A program made the position numbers and the translations under genes. Positions 9,848 through 19,568 of a stretch of 64,000 nucleotides of DNA are shown here, in pieces (the first letter of the stretch is position 1; every line of letters begins with the position of its first letter). The stretch is from Lineus longissimus (Eukaryota; Nemertea; Pilidiophora; Heteronemertea; Lineidae): assembly GCF_910592395.1 (NCBI RefSeq), contig NC_088310.1:16251501-16315500 (forward strand). Reading direction: 5' to 3'. Under the pieces are notes generated by a model. That model worked only from the letters and a program-made list of their open reading frames with translations. It made no database searches and had not been told where the DNA came from.

Positions 9848-12025
9848 GTATGTTATAACCTGTGAACATATTACTATTTCGTTTAATAAAGTGGTTCTTA
9901 CTCATTTGGTTAGCTTAATATGCCTGTGTGTCACAGAGGCGAACACAGAAAGAAGGGCGTCTTACCAGATTATCAGTTTATTAAGTGCAAACACCTTCAA
10001 CATGACCTCCACCTCTTTGGAAACAGAGTTCACAGCGACGTTGTATGTCTTGAATTGCTCCTCTAACCATGGCCGAATCCTCACAAAGATTACAGCGCAG
10101 GAGGGTGGACATTCTTTGTGAGGACCCGGCAATGGTTAGAAGAGCTATATAAGACATGTGACGTCACTGTGAACTCTGTTTCCAAAGAGGTGGTCTTGTT
10201 GAAGGTGTTGGCGCTTAATAAACCGATAATCTGGTGAGACGCTCTTCTTTCACATTCAATTCGTGTATGTACTCAAAATGCAGCAGGGAGATACCTGCAT
10301 AACACAACATGAAAAGAATGGAACAGGTGACTTGGATAAATTAGATTTCTGCATGTCATTCTCAAGTCAATGGTGTGCAGTCATCCGTGGGCGCATGGAT
10401 GATATGAAGAAATCAATGGAAAGGTCCTAGCTCCTACTTTATCATACATGGCACTAATACTTTTCACATAAAAGCTGTTTGTTTCAGGATGACCTTTTTA
10501 TTGATCCACCCTGTATATGACTAAAAATTGTATTTTGCTTCCACCCACCTTTTATTGACCGAAGGACTGTTAACACAGAAAAATTAAAAATAATTATCAC
10601 TTTGACCATTGACTAATGGCGCCATGTCTTTGAGTTGATTACTCGCAGGAGGGTGACAAGTCCATTTGGAAGTGATAAAATACAACAATTTTGGCTACTG
10701 ATCTTACATATTGTCTTTCAGAATGTTACGATGCTGTTGTAGCCGAGACGATGAGTGCCCGTCCACCAGTAACATTGACGACATTCCCTCCAACGACTTC
10801 ATCTCCAAGCCTTGGAACAACTGCTGAATCAAGTCAAGGCTCAGATGCTGTCACCATAGGCCTTTCTGTGTCAATTGGGCTTGTGGTGGTGTGTCTAGCA
10901 TTGTTTGGCTTATATAAGCTATACAAGAAAGGTACAGTACATACTGACTCATTGACTCAAGATACAATACATGCAGGTGGTAACCATCCATATATCTTAC
11001 TCAGGCTTTCAAAGGACTCTGTCCAGCAGAAAATTCCTCTGTGCATTTTTGCATACATCATTTCTTGCTCATTCGATTTAAACCCTTTTTTCTGGAGACA
11101 CATTCATGAAATTATCACAGATGAATGTATGATCAATAAACTATGGGACTGTCCCAGGATGAATGCAGCAAAACATGTCTCCACATAGAAGTTGTTGCAT
11201 TTGAGCTCTTGAGTTTTCTGGTAGCGTACATGGGAGCGTAAAAACAGAGATTCCGAATACGATTGCCACCACCTGAGATAGTTCAAGATTATATTGATTG
11301 GTTTGTGCAGAACTGACATGGCCTCTGATGCATATCTCCTTCAAAGAAAAATCTGCGTTGCGCACCTGATTATGCATGACTTGCAGTTGAGCGCAACACA
11401 GTGTTTTGAAGGAGATATGTTTGAGCCTCAGAGGTCATGTCACTTATGCGCAAATTGTACCATCGTCATATCCAGGGAAAAGTTCCGGAATGTCGTATCT
11501 CCAGTGAAAAACAGCACTTAATTGGGTTAATTAGTTTCAGGGAAATGGCTGTGCCACTGATATACCACTATCGACTCTGACAATCTTTTTGTGCGCGGAC
11601 ACAGGAGGATTTGTCTGGGCTTTAAGGCGGCGTAAGCTTAATGGGGAAAGGAGTGCTAAAACATCGAAAAAATTGTGCAAACATACTATATGAACAGTCA
11701 TTCTGACATCAGTCATCAGATCCTGATGTAGCTGCATGCTCCTTTGATTACCTCAGCTTTTATGTTTCATTTTCCCATTGATAAGCTTTTATTTCTTCTC
11801 TTTAGAATGATCCACCTTCTGTTTCAAAATCATCTTTCTTTTACTGTTCCAGCTTCTGATATGTACAAAAAGTCGGTGCAGAAAAAGAACGGTGCTGCAG
11901 CAAATATCCCTCTATTCCCAGGTTGCCCGGAGAACGCAGAAGTAAAGGTGACAGTGGAGGCCGATGATGAAAGCACTAAACTACAAACGGATGTTATACC
12001 TGATACAGCCTTTCAAACTGCCTAA
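9687..12025 (+). CDS. gene 1: type I membrane receptor-like protein, C-terminal three exons (5' end not found)
   Basis: Three exons (9687-9847, 10722-10931, 11853-12025) join in phase and give about 180 residues. Exon a is cysteine-rich: C-x14-C-x3-C, then more cysteines after a Ser/Gly-rich loop (NCKDLCRGEC across the junction). The C-x4-Y-x-D start resembles the single cysteine-rich module of BCMA/TACI/Fn14 TNF receptors, but spacing differs. Exon b has a Pro/Thr-rich stalk and a membrane helix (GLSVSIGLVVVCLALFGLY) with a basic stop-transfer KLYKK. Exon c is a 57-residue cytoplasmic tail with IPLFPGCP, like LPLVPPNCP in gene 2. A signal peptide must lie upstream; none was seen. Inferred role: cell-surface receptor, ligand unknown. 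The gene model is well supported; the TNF-receptor assignment is tentative. Confidence 0.75.
9941..10257. mobile_element. foldback element in gene 1 intron
   Basis: The left arm from about 9941 and right arm to about 10257 are near-complementary over roughly 140 bases each, with the turn near 10100-10115. Matching words include CCAGATTATCAGTTTATTAA, CCTCTTTGGAAACAGAGTTC and TCCTCACAAAG. A few substitutions and short indels separate the arms. It is non-coding, and its open frames are mirror images of the arms. Confidence 0.8.
10464..10520. repeat. dispersed repeat word, second copy
   Basis: Matches 7926-7980 over about 55 bases (CACATAAAAGC … CCTTTTTATTGATCCACC … TGTATA). Read on the opposite strand it starts TACAGGGTGGATCAATAAAA, which resembles the ends of mariner-type elements. 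Confidence 0.6.
10722..10931 (+). CDS. gene 1 exon b (stalk and membrane segment)
   Basis: The acceptor is TTGTCTTTCAG and the donor AAAG|GTACAG. Length 210 nt (2 + 69 codons + 1), phase 1 on both sides. It encodes ECYDAVV, then a Thr/Pro/Ser-rich stalk (LTTFPPTTSSPSLGTT), then the transmembrane helix and KLYKK. Reading past the donor stays open to 11188, but this is intron sequence. Confidence 0.85.
11302..11452. mobile_element. miniature inverted-repeat element in gene 1 intron
   Basis: Left CTGACATGGCCTCTGATGCA and right TGAGCCTCAGAGGTCATGTC are arms of a ~150-bp hairpin; ATATCTCCTTCAAA and TTTGAAGGAGATAT pair exactly. The arms run to TTTGTGCAG and CTTATGCGCAAA at the ends. Non-coding. 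Confidence 0.75.
11853..12025 (+). CDS. gene 1 terminal exon (cytoplasmic tail)
   Basis: The acceptor is TTTACTGTTCCAG. Two bases complete a codon, then 56 codons and TAA at 12023-12025. The tail starts SDMYKKSVQKKNG, contains IPLFPGCP, and ends in an acidic/Thr-rich stretch. No domain is recognised. Confidence 0.82.
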
Positions 12026-14294
12026 ATCATAAAACCGCCTATTACCTGACCTATGCTCCTTTCATGAACTCATTTTTTGGTAAAAGCAGAACTTTCTCAA
12101 TTCAAAATTTTCAAAATTAGTGTTCTTCTAGAATCCTTGGAAACAACTCAAGCTTTAGAAAATATTTAATTTTGGCAATATTGTTGTTAGGCAAAGGAGT
12201 CCTGTCTTGTTAATGCTCCTCTAAGCTAGTCTAGTTTTGCAGAAACAAGAAAATTTGTTGATCACTCAAATTGTAAGAAGAAATTTTGGTTAGTTTGATC
12301 TTGGTGGGAGTATGAAAATGCTTGAAGTATGATATCGCACCCTCAATTCTTACTCAGATGAAAGTTGTACACGTATTTGGCCAATTTGCAGAATCGTGAG
12401 TGATATTGCACCTCTTATCCCATGGCGTCAGAATACAAGTTTGTTTAGCAAGTGAGATAGAGCTCACTTTGTCAATGTCTATACCTAAGGTATCATTGAC
12501 AACTGCAAAAGGAGTACAGGCATGCAGTTATTGTGTTACAGGAAGAAAACTTGTACTTAAATTACAAAACATGCAAACATGTAGACCTTTTGTTTTCCAG
12601 ACTGAGTATAAGATCAGCTTTGTCCTGATTTGCAATGGGCCCAGCAAAAGAGAGATTTCCATTGCTGCATGTAACCTGAGTTCACCAGCCAATTTCAAGT
12701 TGTCATGCCTATTTTACAGGTTCCAGCGACTGAAATCACTCGTTTACTAGGCTAGGTTTATGAATAGGACACAGAGGTATTAACCTGGATAACATATTAC
12801 TCAATTTGTTGAAACATGAATGACAAAGAGTCGTTTGACAAAGGAGTTTTTTGAGTGTTGCCCCAGTGATGCACAAAACTGAGTTTTGTACACGGGATCC
12901 CTCAAAAATTGTTTTCTTCCTCTACACAGATAGCTGAGCAGCGTCAGCCAGATGATTACAGCTACTACGGACTTGAACTCAATCTCATTTGCACTATTTC
13001 GCTAGAATGATGAAATGTCACCCACAATTCTAATGATTGTCTATTGAATGGCAGCCTGATGACTAGGAATGCAAGTGCATCAGTGTAGTACCCAACAAAC
13101 CGTCAATATCTTGATACTATAGTAAATGAAATATGTACCGGTAGGTATTATTTGTGTGAATTCTTTGTTGATCTAGACAAATTTTCTGATTTCATTGTTT
13201 AATATCTGACAAAACTAGACCCACTTAATTAAACTCCCATCATTTGTACCCTCTCATACTCACTACCTACAGAAGAGAGTGGAGGTAGGCCAGAGAATAG
13301 TGATAATCAAAGCTTAAGTTGTCAAGAATGAGAATTCTTAAACTATGGTAACAAAGGGCCCAACAATCATGACATATTGTGAATCGGGAAATATTCGGTA
13401 CACCAAAAGTTGGTGACTGTGCACTTTTGAAATTGGCAGCAAAATTATGTAGGTTGATGGAAAAGGAAGTAGAGTTACTGGGAAACTCTTTTAGACGTTT
13501 TCAGTTTGCATTTTGTCTCCAAAGTTGCAAAAATTGTGAAAAATAAAGCGGTTGTAAACATTACCCGGTCCACAGTATGTCCACATGTTTTGTATACACA
13601 TGTATACATGTTTTATGTAAATTAATGGGTTGTCAGAGAGACACAGTGGTAAACACCAATGTTTGAAATTAATTTCTGTTCGTGTTGGGTTCGATGGAGC
13701 TGGTGCACGGCATAATGAGATTGAAAGGGCAACTCTCTGGCAGCGTATGTTTCCTCCAGGATCTCCAGTTTCCTCGAACTCTCAGGTTTCCACCTACATT
13801 CATTAAATTTTTCAAAGTGTTATGTATGAATTCAAAAAGGTACAGATAGGTTTTATTTTACTCATCTAGTATATTTTCGGTTGACTCTGTCTGTGTCATT
13901 TTGACCAAGATGATTTTCGAAAGCATAAATAAATTTGCTATTGATATTCAGTATTTCTTTGAAGAAACCACCTGACTGTTCCGTACTGTTAAGTCAATCG
14001 TACAAATGTGTATGCTAAGGTTAGAGTAGTAAATGCATAAGCCAGTCTAGGTCACCAAAGTTTGCTTTTACGGGGTGCATGGTCATTCTCTAGGCAGCTT
14101 CTTCAGACACTTCACAAAGTTATTTTTTTAACCTGTAATTATTTTACATCGTCACTCTGCACAAACAGGTTAAAACCTAAAGGTCTCCCTGAAGGTCATG
14201 ACCTGGCCCTCTCACCAAGTGACAAGTTTTGTATTGTTGGAAAGCTTAGGCTTTCTACCACATTTCTAGGTTTACGGTAAAAATTTTTTGCAGT
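12026..14294. other. 3' flank of gene 1
   Basis: Probable 3' UTR followed by intergenic DNA. AATAAA at 13542-13547 is a possible polyadenylation signal, 1.5 kb after the stop. No other exon is supported. Confidence 0.4.
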
Positions 14295-14788
14295 TTAACC
14301 CTATAACACCTGGAGGCGCCCTATGACGCCCGCCGCCGATCCCCCTGGAGGCGCCCTATGACGCCCGCACACCCATATTCAAATTTCGCGCGCTTAGCTA
14401 CTGATCTCCTTCAGAGCGCCGCCTATTATTAATCTATGAAACTTAAGCTTTCAAATGCCCGGATGAACAATGGTTGTTACTGTAGAAGTTTTTGAGATAT
14501 TTGACGATTAAGTTTTTGTTTCTCTTCAAGCCAGTAAATTCAGGTTGGACATTTGAATTACTGAAATGGATCGTTTGTTTGATTCCGATTTGGATGTACC
14601 CTATCTAATAGGGAATTTCATCTTCTTTTAAATAAACGGGACTTATAATATATTATTTGGAAGTTCACCTATGTCATTTTGTAAAAAACTGGACCCATCG
14701 CAAAAAATGTGATTTCCAGGAAAATCACGTCGGGGCCTAGGGGAATAAGCACTTGCGCTGGCAGTGGCTCTAGGTGTTATAGGGTTAA
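14295..14788. mobile_element. piggyBac-like miniature element with TTAA ends
   Basis: TTAA at 14295-14298 and 14785-14788 flank perfect 13-bp inverted ends (CCCTATAACACCT). TTAA target duplication and CCCT-type termini are hallmarks of piggyBac elements. Near the left end a 21-bp segment, GGAGGCGCCCTATGACGCC plus CG, is repeated twice. Inside, an ATG at 14566 opens 21 codons (MDRLFDSDLDVPYLIGNF…, stop 14629-14631). The acidic start would fit a transposase N-terminus left after internal deletion, but that is inference. Confidence 0.8.
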
Positions 14789-15077
14789 AAAGGGTTGATA
14801 TTCACTCTGTATGTATCAGACACTTAAGCTGATTTTACAGTTCTCTTATGAATAAAACTTTTTTGTACCAAAAAAGCTGTTGCTTATATGTATATAACGT
14901 TGCGTGATATCATATCGCCACTGCTGCGTTGTATCGCCATTTACGTCGTGAGTTAATGCTTGCTAAGCAATTGGGCCCTCAGGTTTGATCCTTGGGAGTG
15001 CCCAGGTTTTTATTTCTGGATGTACCAGCATTAGTTTCAAGGAACTAAGTCCTGACACAGTCCAGTCCTTTGAATGA

Positions 15078-15470
15078 GACTTAAAACAGAGGTTCCATGT
15101 ATCTGTTGTCAATGCCAGGGGAAGCGACCGACAAAATGGCCAAAAAAGGATTATGAGGTTTTATGAGATCGATGTTTCCTGTGATATGGAGGACATCCAT
15201 GCCCCACATATATGCAGTGGGTGTGTGAGAAGGATAAGACATGCCAAAGATCATAAGTATGCGACTAATTACAGTAACTTTCGAAAGGAGTGTCAGAAAA
15301 ACAATTCTTCTTTTTGGTACCCTCACTGTTCTCACTGTCGGGCATCACCATGAATGGAGGGGGAAATGTGGGCGACCAGTGAAGACATTGCCCTTGGACA
15401 TTCGGTCAAATGACATATTTTCACCCCTCACATCTGAACAAGAAAAGATTGAAATTGATTTGAGCTAAGG
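15078..15470 (+). pseudogene. fragment resembling the RAG1 N-terminal zinc-binding region (transposon-type), frameshifted
   Basis: An open frame from about 15078 to the stop after 15350 reads FYEIDVSCDMEDIH, then ICSGC, then FWYPHCSHC. The order F-x-IDV-x2-D-x3-IH … C-x2-C … W-x-PH … C-x2-C follows the zinc-binding region of vertebrate RAG1 and of related invertebrate transposon proteins (N-RAG-TP type). The spacing between PH and the last CxxC is about three residues shorter than in RAG1. In the next frame a basic GKCGRPVKTLPLD segment runs to 15468, as if the frame shifted near 15350. No RAG1 catalytic core is visible nearby, and a ~310-bp repeat array begins immediately downstream. Probably a decayed fragment; a chance match cannot be excluded. 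Confidence 0.42.
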
Positions 15471-15489
15471 AAAACTTTCCGATTCTTAA

Positions 15490-16435
15490 CCACCAAATAT
15501 CTACACGGTGAGCAGACACGGTGCGCAAAAGTGGTATATGCTACATGTATTATATAGGTCAAACCAAAGTCTGTATGACATGTGCTGCATTGTTGCTTGA
15601 GTATCTACCATAAAAATATCATCAAAAACAAGTCTTCGTCACTAATAAGCGAATTATTGCGCTTTTTTACCTTTGTTAGTTTTGGTCTCCTGGTGTCCAA
15701 GTCCAGAATCAGATCAGATCGAAATTCAGTGTTGGAGGTTACATGACATAGGGAGTCATGTGTAGCAAATTTCAAGTTCATAGCAATGTGCCATAGTTAC
15801 ACTCAAACAGCCAATTTACACCATTTGACTGCTGAACCTTGAAAATGAAGGCAGATCAAAAACCCATAGGATATGTGATGTATCGATCCTTCCTTGGAGT
15901 ACCAACCATAAAAATAACATCGAAAACAAATCACTAATAAGCGAGATATTGCACTTTTTACCTTTATAGTTTTGGCCTTCTGGTGGCCCTCAAGTCGAGA
16001 ATCAGATCCAAAATACGGTGTCAGAGGTTATACGTAGGGAGTCAATTTGGTGTACAAAATTTCTAGTTCAATTTCATAGCTTTAGCAGTTAAGAAACGTG
16101 CCATAGTTACATTCAAATGGCCAATTTACGCCATTTGACCTCTGTGACCTTGAAAATTCGGTCAAATCAAAAACCCGTATGATATGGGATGTATCCTTGA
16201 TAGGAGAACCTACCACAAATTTATAATAAAAAACGAGTCATTTCATAAGAGAGATATCACGCTTTTTAGGATTCCACTTCTAGCCCCCTGGTGGCTAAGT
16301 CAAGAATCAGATCGAACCAAAATTCATTGTCAGAGTTCATTTGACCTGGGGGGGGGGGGGGTCCTGTGTACAAAGTTTCAAGTTCATAGCTCTAGCGGTT
16401 AAGAAACGTGCCACTGTTTTCGAAACAGGATACAG
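15490..16435. repeat. interspersed repeat family A, internal array (about three ~310-bp units)
   Basis: Each unit contains CCATTTGAC, CTGTGACCTTGAAAA-like and AAGAAACGTGCCA words; CCATTTGAC recurs at about 15822 and 16134. Between these are 'cccctggtggc' and 'aatcagatcg' words also found at 18.6-19.4 kb. This copy lacks the (GAC)n tract and the GAGGTGAGC end of the copy at 18461-19630. Non-coding; a G12 run lies near 16349. Confidence 0.75.
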
Positions 16436-16510
16436 ACGATGACAACGTAATTGTAATTACTTCATCAACCAAAATGCACTGCATAAGTGCAGTGACCTCG
16501 GTGTCCTACT

Positions 16511-16685
16511 AAAAGGGGGACTATAGGTAGGAGCAGAGGGGCTAATTTGGCCATCTTCAGGTGACTAATATACAAAGTAAGGGCCCTGGGTCATGTCAGA
16601 TTCAGCACTTAAAATGTATTCTTCGCACAAGCGTGAATCATTTTGACATACTGTGAGATGTGAGAGACCCCTATTGACGAAAAGT
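16511..16685 (+). repeat. dispersed repeat family B, copy 1
   Basis: Shares GGGGGACTA…AGGAGCAGAGGGG, CTTCAGGTGACT, CTTCGCACAAG and GAGAGACCCCTATTG, in the same order, with copies at 21793-22003 and 32540-32915. Non-coding. Confidence 0.75.
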
Positions 16686-16805
16686 AGGCGTCTAGATAAA
16701 GCTGTGGTAAACAAACAACTAAGTGAGCAGTGCCAACGGTGTGTGTGGCCTTTTATTGCAACACTGTCCTGATTACAGCGGCGTTTGACTAATGGTGGTT
16801 CCCGC

Positions 16806-16814
16806 TATAAAAAA
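16806..16814 (+). promoter_or_regulatory. possible TATA box of gene 2
   Basis: TATAAAAAA lies about 220 bases before the gene 2 start codon, which would leave a 5' UTR of roughly 190 bases. There is no other support. Confidence 0.25.
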
Positions 16815-17032
16815 CTGCCAAGTGATCATCAAGTCAATGGAAAGTTTTCAATAATGCTGACTAATCCTGGGGCTGAGATTTCCAGTGGAAATCCCATGAT
16901 GAAATCCTTCAGTATAAACCAGAGAAAATGCCTACTTAGCTCTTTTCGAAATATGTAGTCTTGATGGGAACATCTCGAGTAACCACTCAGCACTAACATT
17001 TAGTCCATACAGTTGGTGTAGGGCAGATCAGC

Positions 17033-17093
17033 ATGGCATTTTTGAAGACGGTGGTATTGACTGCATGTATTGTGACTTCTCTTGGTATGCATG
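17033..17093 (+). CDS. gene 2 exon 1 (signal peptide)
   Basis: Starts in context CAGCATGGC and encodes MAFLKTVVLTACIVTSLGMH plus one base. It ends at a strong donor, G|GTAAGCC. The hydrophobic core VVLTACIV followed by small residues fits a cleaved signal peptide. The outgoing phase 1 matches exon 2, 6.3 kb downstream. Confidence 0.82.
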
Positions 17094-19518
17094 GTAAGCC
17101 GGTATTTGATATTGATTTTGATAGGCTGTTATATCAGGCCATATGAATAACAGTATCAGTGATATTGCCACTAGAAAAATTTCATGAGGTCGTCCTTTTA
17201 AATGAATTATACATTTCATGTAAGATCAGTTTCTCCACGATGATTCAAGGAATCTTTGAGTTTCACCGAGTCTATCATAGATTTTTGAAAAATGGAGTTC
17301 ATTACGACTGGTCGAAAGCTTCTCTTAGATGCGTTTGCATCAAGGAGTTGGCAGGAGGGTGGGAGCCTTAGGAGTGCAAACGGAGGAGAAAACACCTTTG
17401 TAAAGAGTTCAGCTCCAAAGGGGGCACTTTCACTGGGGGCAATTTTACAGGGGGTTATTTTACTGGGGGCAATTTTCTGGGGGGGGGGATTGTCGGGGGC
17501 AATTGACCGGAAGGAATTTTCCTAGAACCATGAAAAACATATTTACATTGGGCATGGCCAGGGAGGACATCTACATCCAGACGAAAACATCATGAGAAAC
17601 CTTGATTTCAAATTTACCACTTCAATGTCTACTTTTTCAAATGCAAAACATGTGACACTGCCAAATATTTCCACAAGATTTCCCCTCAAATGTCAGGTCG
17701 TCACAATTTGATGTTGGGATACCCTAACCTAAGAGCAAAGAGCCAAGAGCCACGATCACCTTTTTTTTACAGTACAGATAGGCGTACGCACTTGTCTATC
17801 ACTGCGCCATCTACGGTCCTACTAGTCAATGTTATATCCAATACGCGATAGCAGGTTATGTGATCTTTGAGATTTCACGGGATATGAAATTGTAAACAAA
17901 CGCACGGGCACATGACTATGGTTTTTCCCAGTGATTTGAAAAGGGATTCTTAGAGGAAGGAGCTGAGAGGAAGGAGGGGAGGGAGGGCCATTTTGTGGCA
18001 CAGCCTTAGTCTAGGTGGCCCTCCTTGAGGAAGAACGATGTTTTCAGCAAGGAGCCATGAAGTCAGTGGTTCTGGCACTGGAATGAAGGAGTCGTCTAGA
18101 TCAGGGATGGTGGAACTAGCCAGTGTCCAAAAAAATTAACACCCTAAGGCTGGGTTCACATAGAACTATACGGTATTCGGTAAACGCTATTCGATATACG
18201 CTATTCGGTATTCGCTATACGCTATGCGGGCACGGCGAGTCACATAGGGTAGCATGCGTGCGGTATTCCGTCTTTTGGCGCCGATCAGATGGACAGTTCA
18301 GACGAAGAAGATTTGGCTCTTCTCCTCTTAGCCAAGGATGAAGATGACCAGGCACAAAGACCAAAGAAAGAAAGAAGTTCGCTATATGCTAATTAAAAGA
18401 ATCATTTAGTTGATTAGTAATAAAACATGTAATGAAGGCCTGTACTTAGAAATTGCAATAAAATGAGTAATGAAATGGCCAGGGCCATTGTGCTCACCTC
18501 ATGTGGAGGAAAGATGGATAAAGAGCATGGTATTGTGTCATGTAGTGTTAGGTTTGATGTAGGTCCAAGCAATTACAATTTCCCCAAAATGGCCAATTTA
18601 CATAACATTCGACCTCTGTGACCTTGAAAAGTAGGTCAAATCAAAGAAGACCCGGGTGACACATTGAATGGTTGTTAGAATTAGATGTACCTATGATATA
18701 AAATTGGTGCCAATCGGGCAAGTCATTACTAGGAATAATGGCATTTTGAAGAATTAAGGATTTGGCCCCCTCCCTGGAGGCCAAACGGCAAATCAGATCG
18801 CACCAAACTTCGGTACCTGAGATCACCTGACCAAGGGGTACATGTGTACTTAATTTGTGATCAATAGTCATTGCAGTTAAGAAACGTGCCATAGTTACGG
18901 CCTGACGGCGAATTTACGCCATTTGACCTCTGTGACCTTGACAAGAAGGTCAAATTAAAAACCTGTGTGACATATACTGTATGGTGGTTAGATGTAACCA
19001 TGATATCAAATTGGTGGCAATCGGGCAAGAAGTTAAGGAATAATCACATTTTTAAGGTTTTTGGATTTTGCCCCCTGGTGGTCAAGTGGTGAATCATATT
19101 GGACCAAACTTCGGTCCCTGAGATCACCTGACTAAGGGGTAAATGTGTACCAAATTTGGTATCAATAGTCATTGCAGTTTAGAAACGTGCCATCGTTACA
19201 TCCTAACGGCCAATTTACACCATTTGACCTCTGTGACCTTGAAAAGGAGGTCAAATCAAAAACCCGGAGGATATATGATGCACCTTTGCTAGAAGTACCT
19301 ACCATATTTTTTTCAAAATTTCCCGACTACTATTAAGGGAGATATTGCATATTTTCACTTTTAACATTTGGCCCCCTGGTGGCCAAACCATGAAACGAAT
19401 CGGACCGAAACTTGGTCTCCAAGGTGTCATTACATAAGGGTACATGTGTACCAAGTTTCAACTCAATAGCTCTGACAGTTACGAAACGTGCCCTGCTAAC
19501 GGACGACGGACGACGACG

Positions 19519-19568
<50 letters not shown>

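Noticed and set aside
10932-11188. Extension of the gene 1 membrane exon to a 165-codon frame
   Set aside because: It reads through a good donor into the intron; the phase-matched terminal exon at 11853 explains the gene better.
14930-15010. tRNA-like GGTTTGATCC box
   Set aside because: No matching A box, acceptor stem or anticodon arm could be folded around it.
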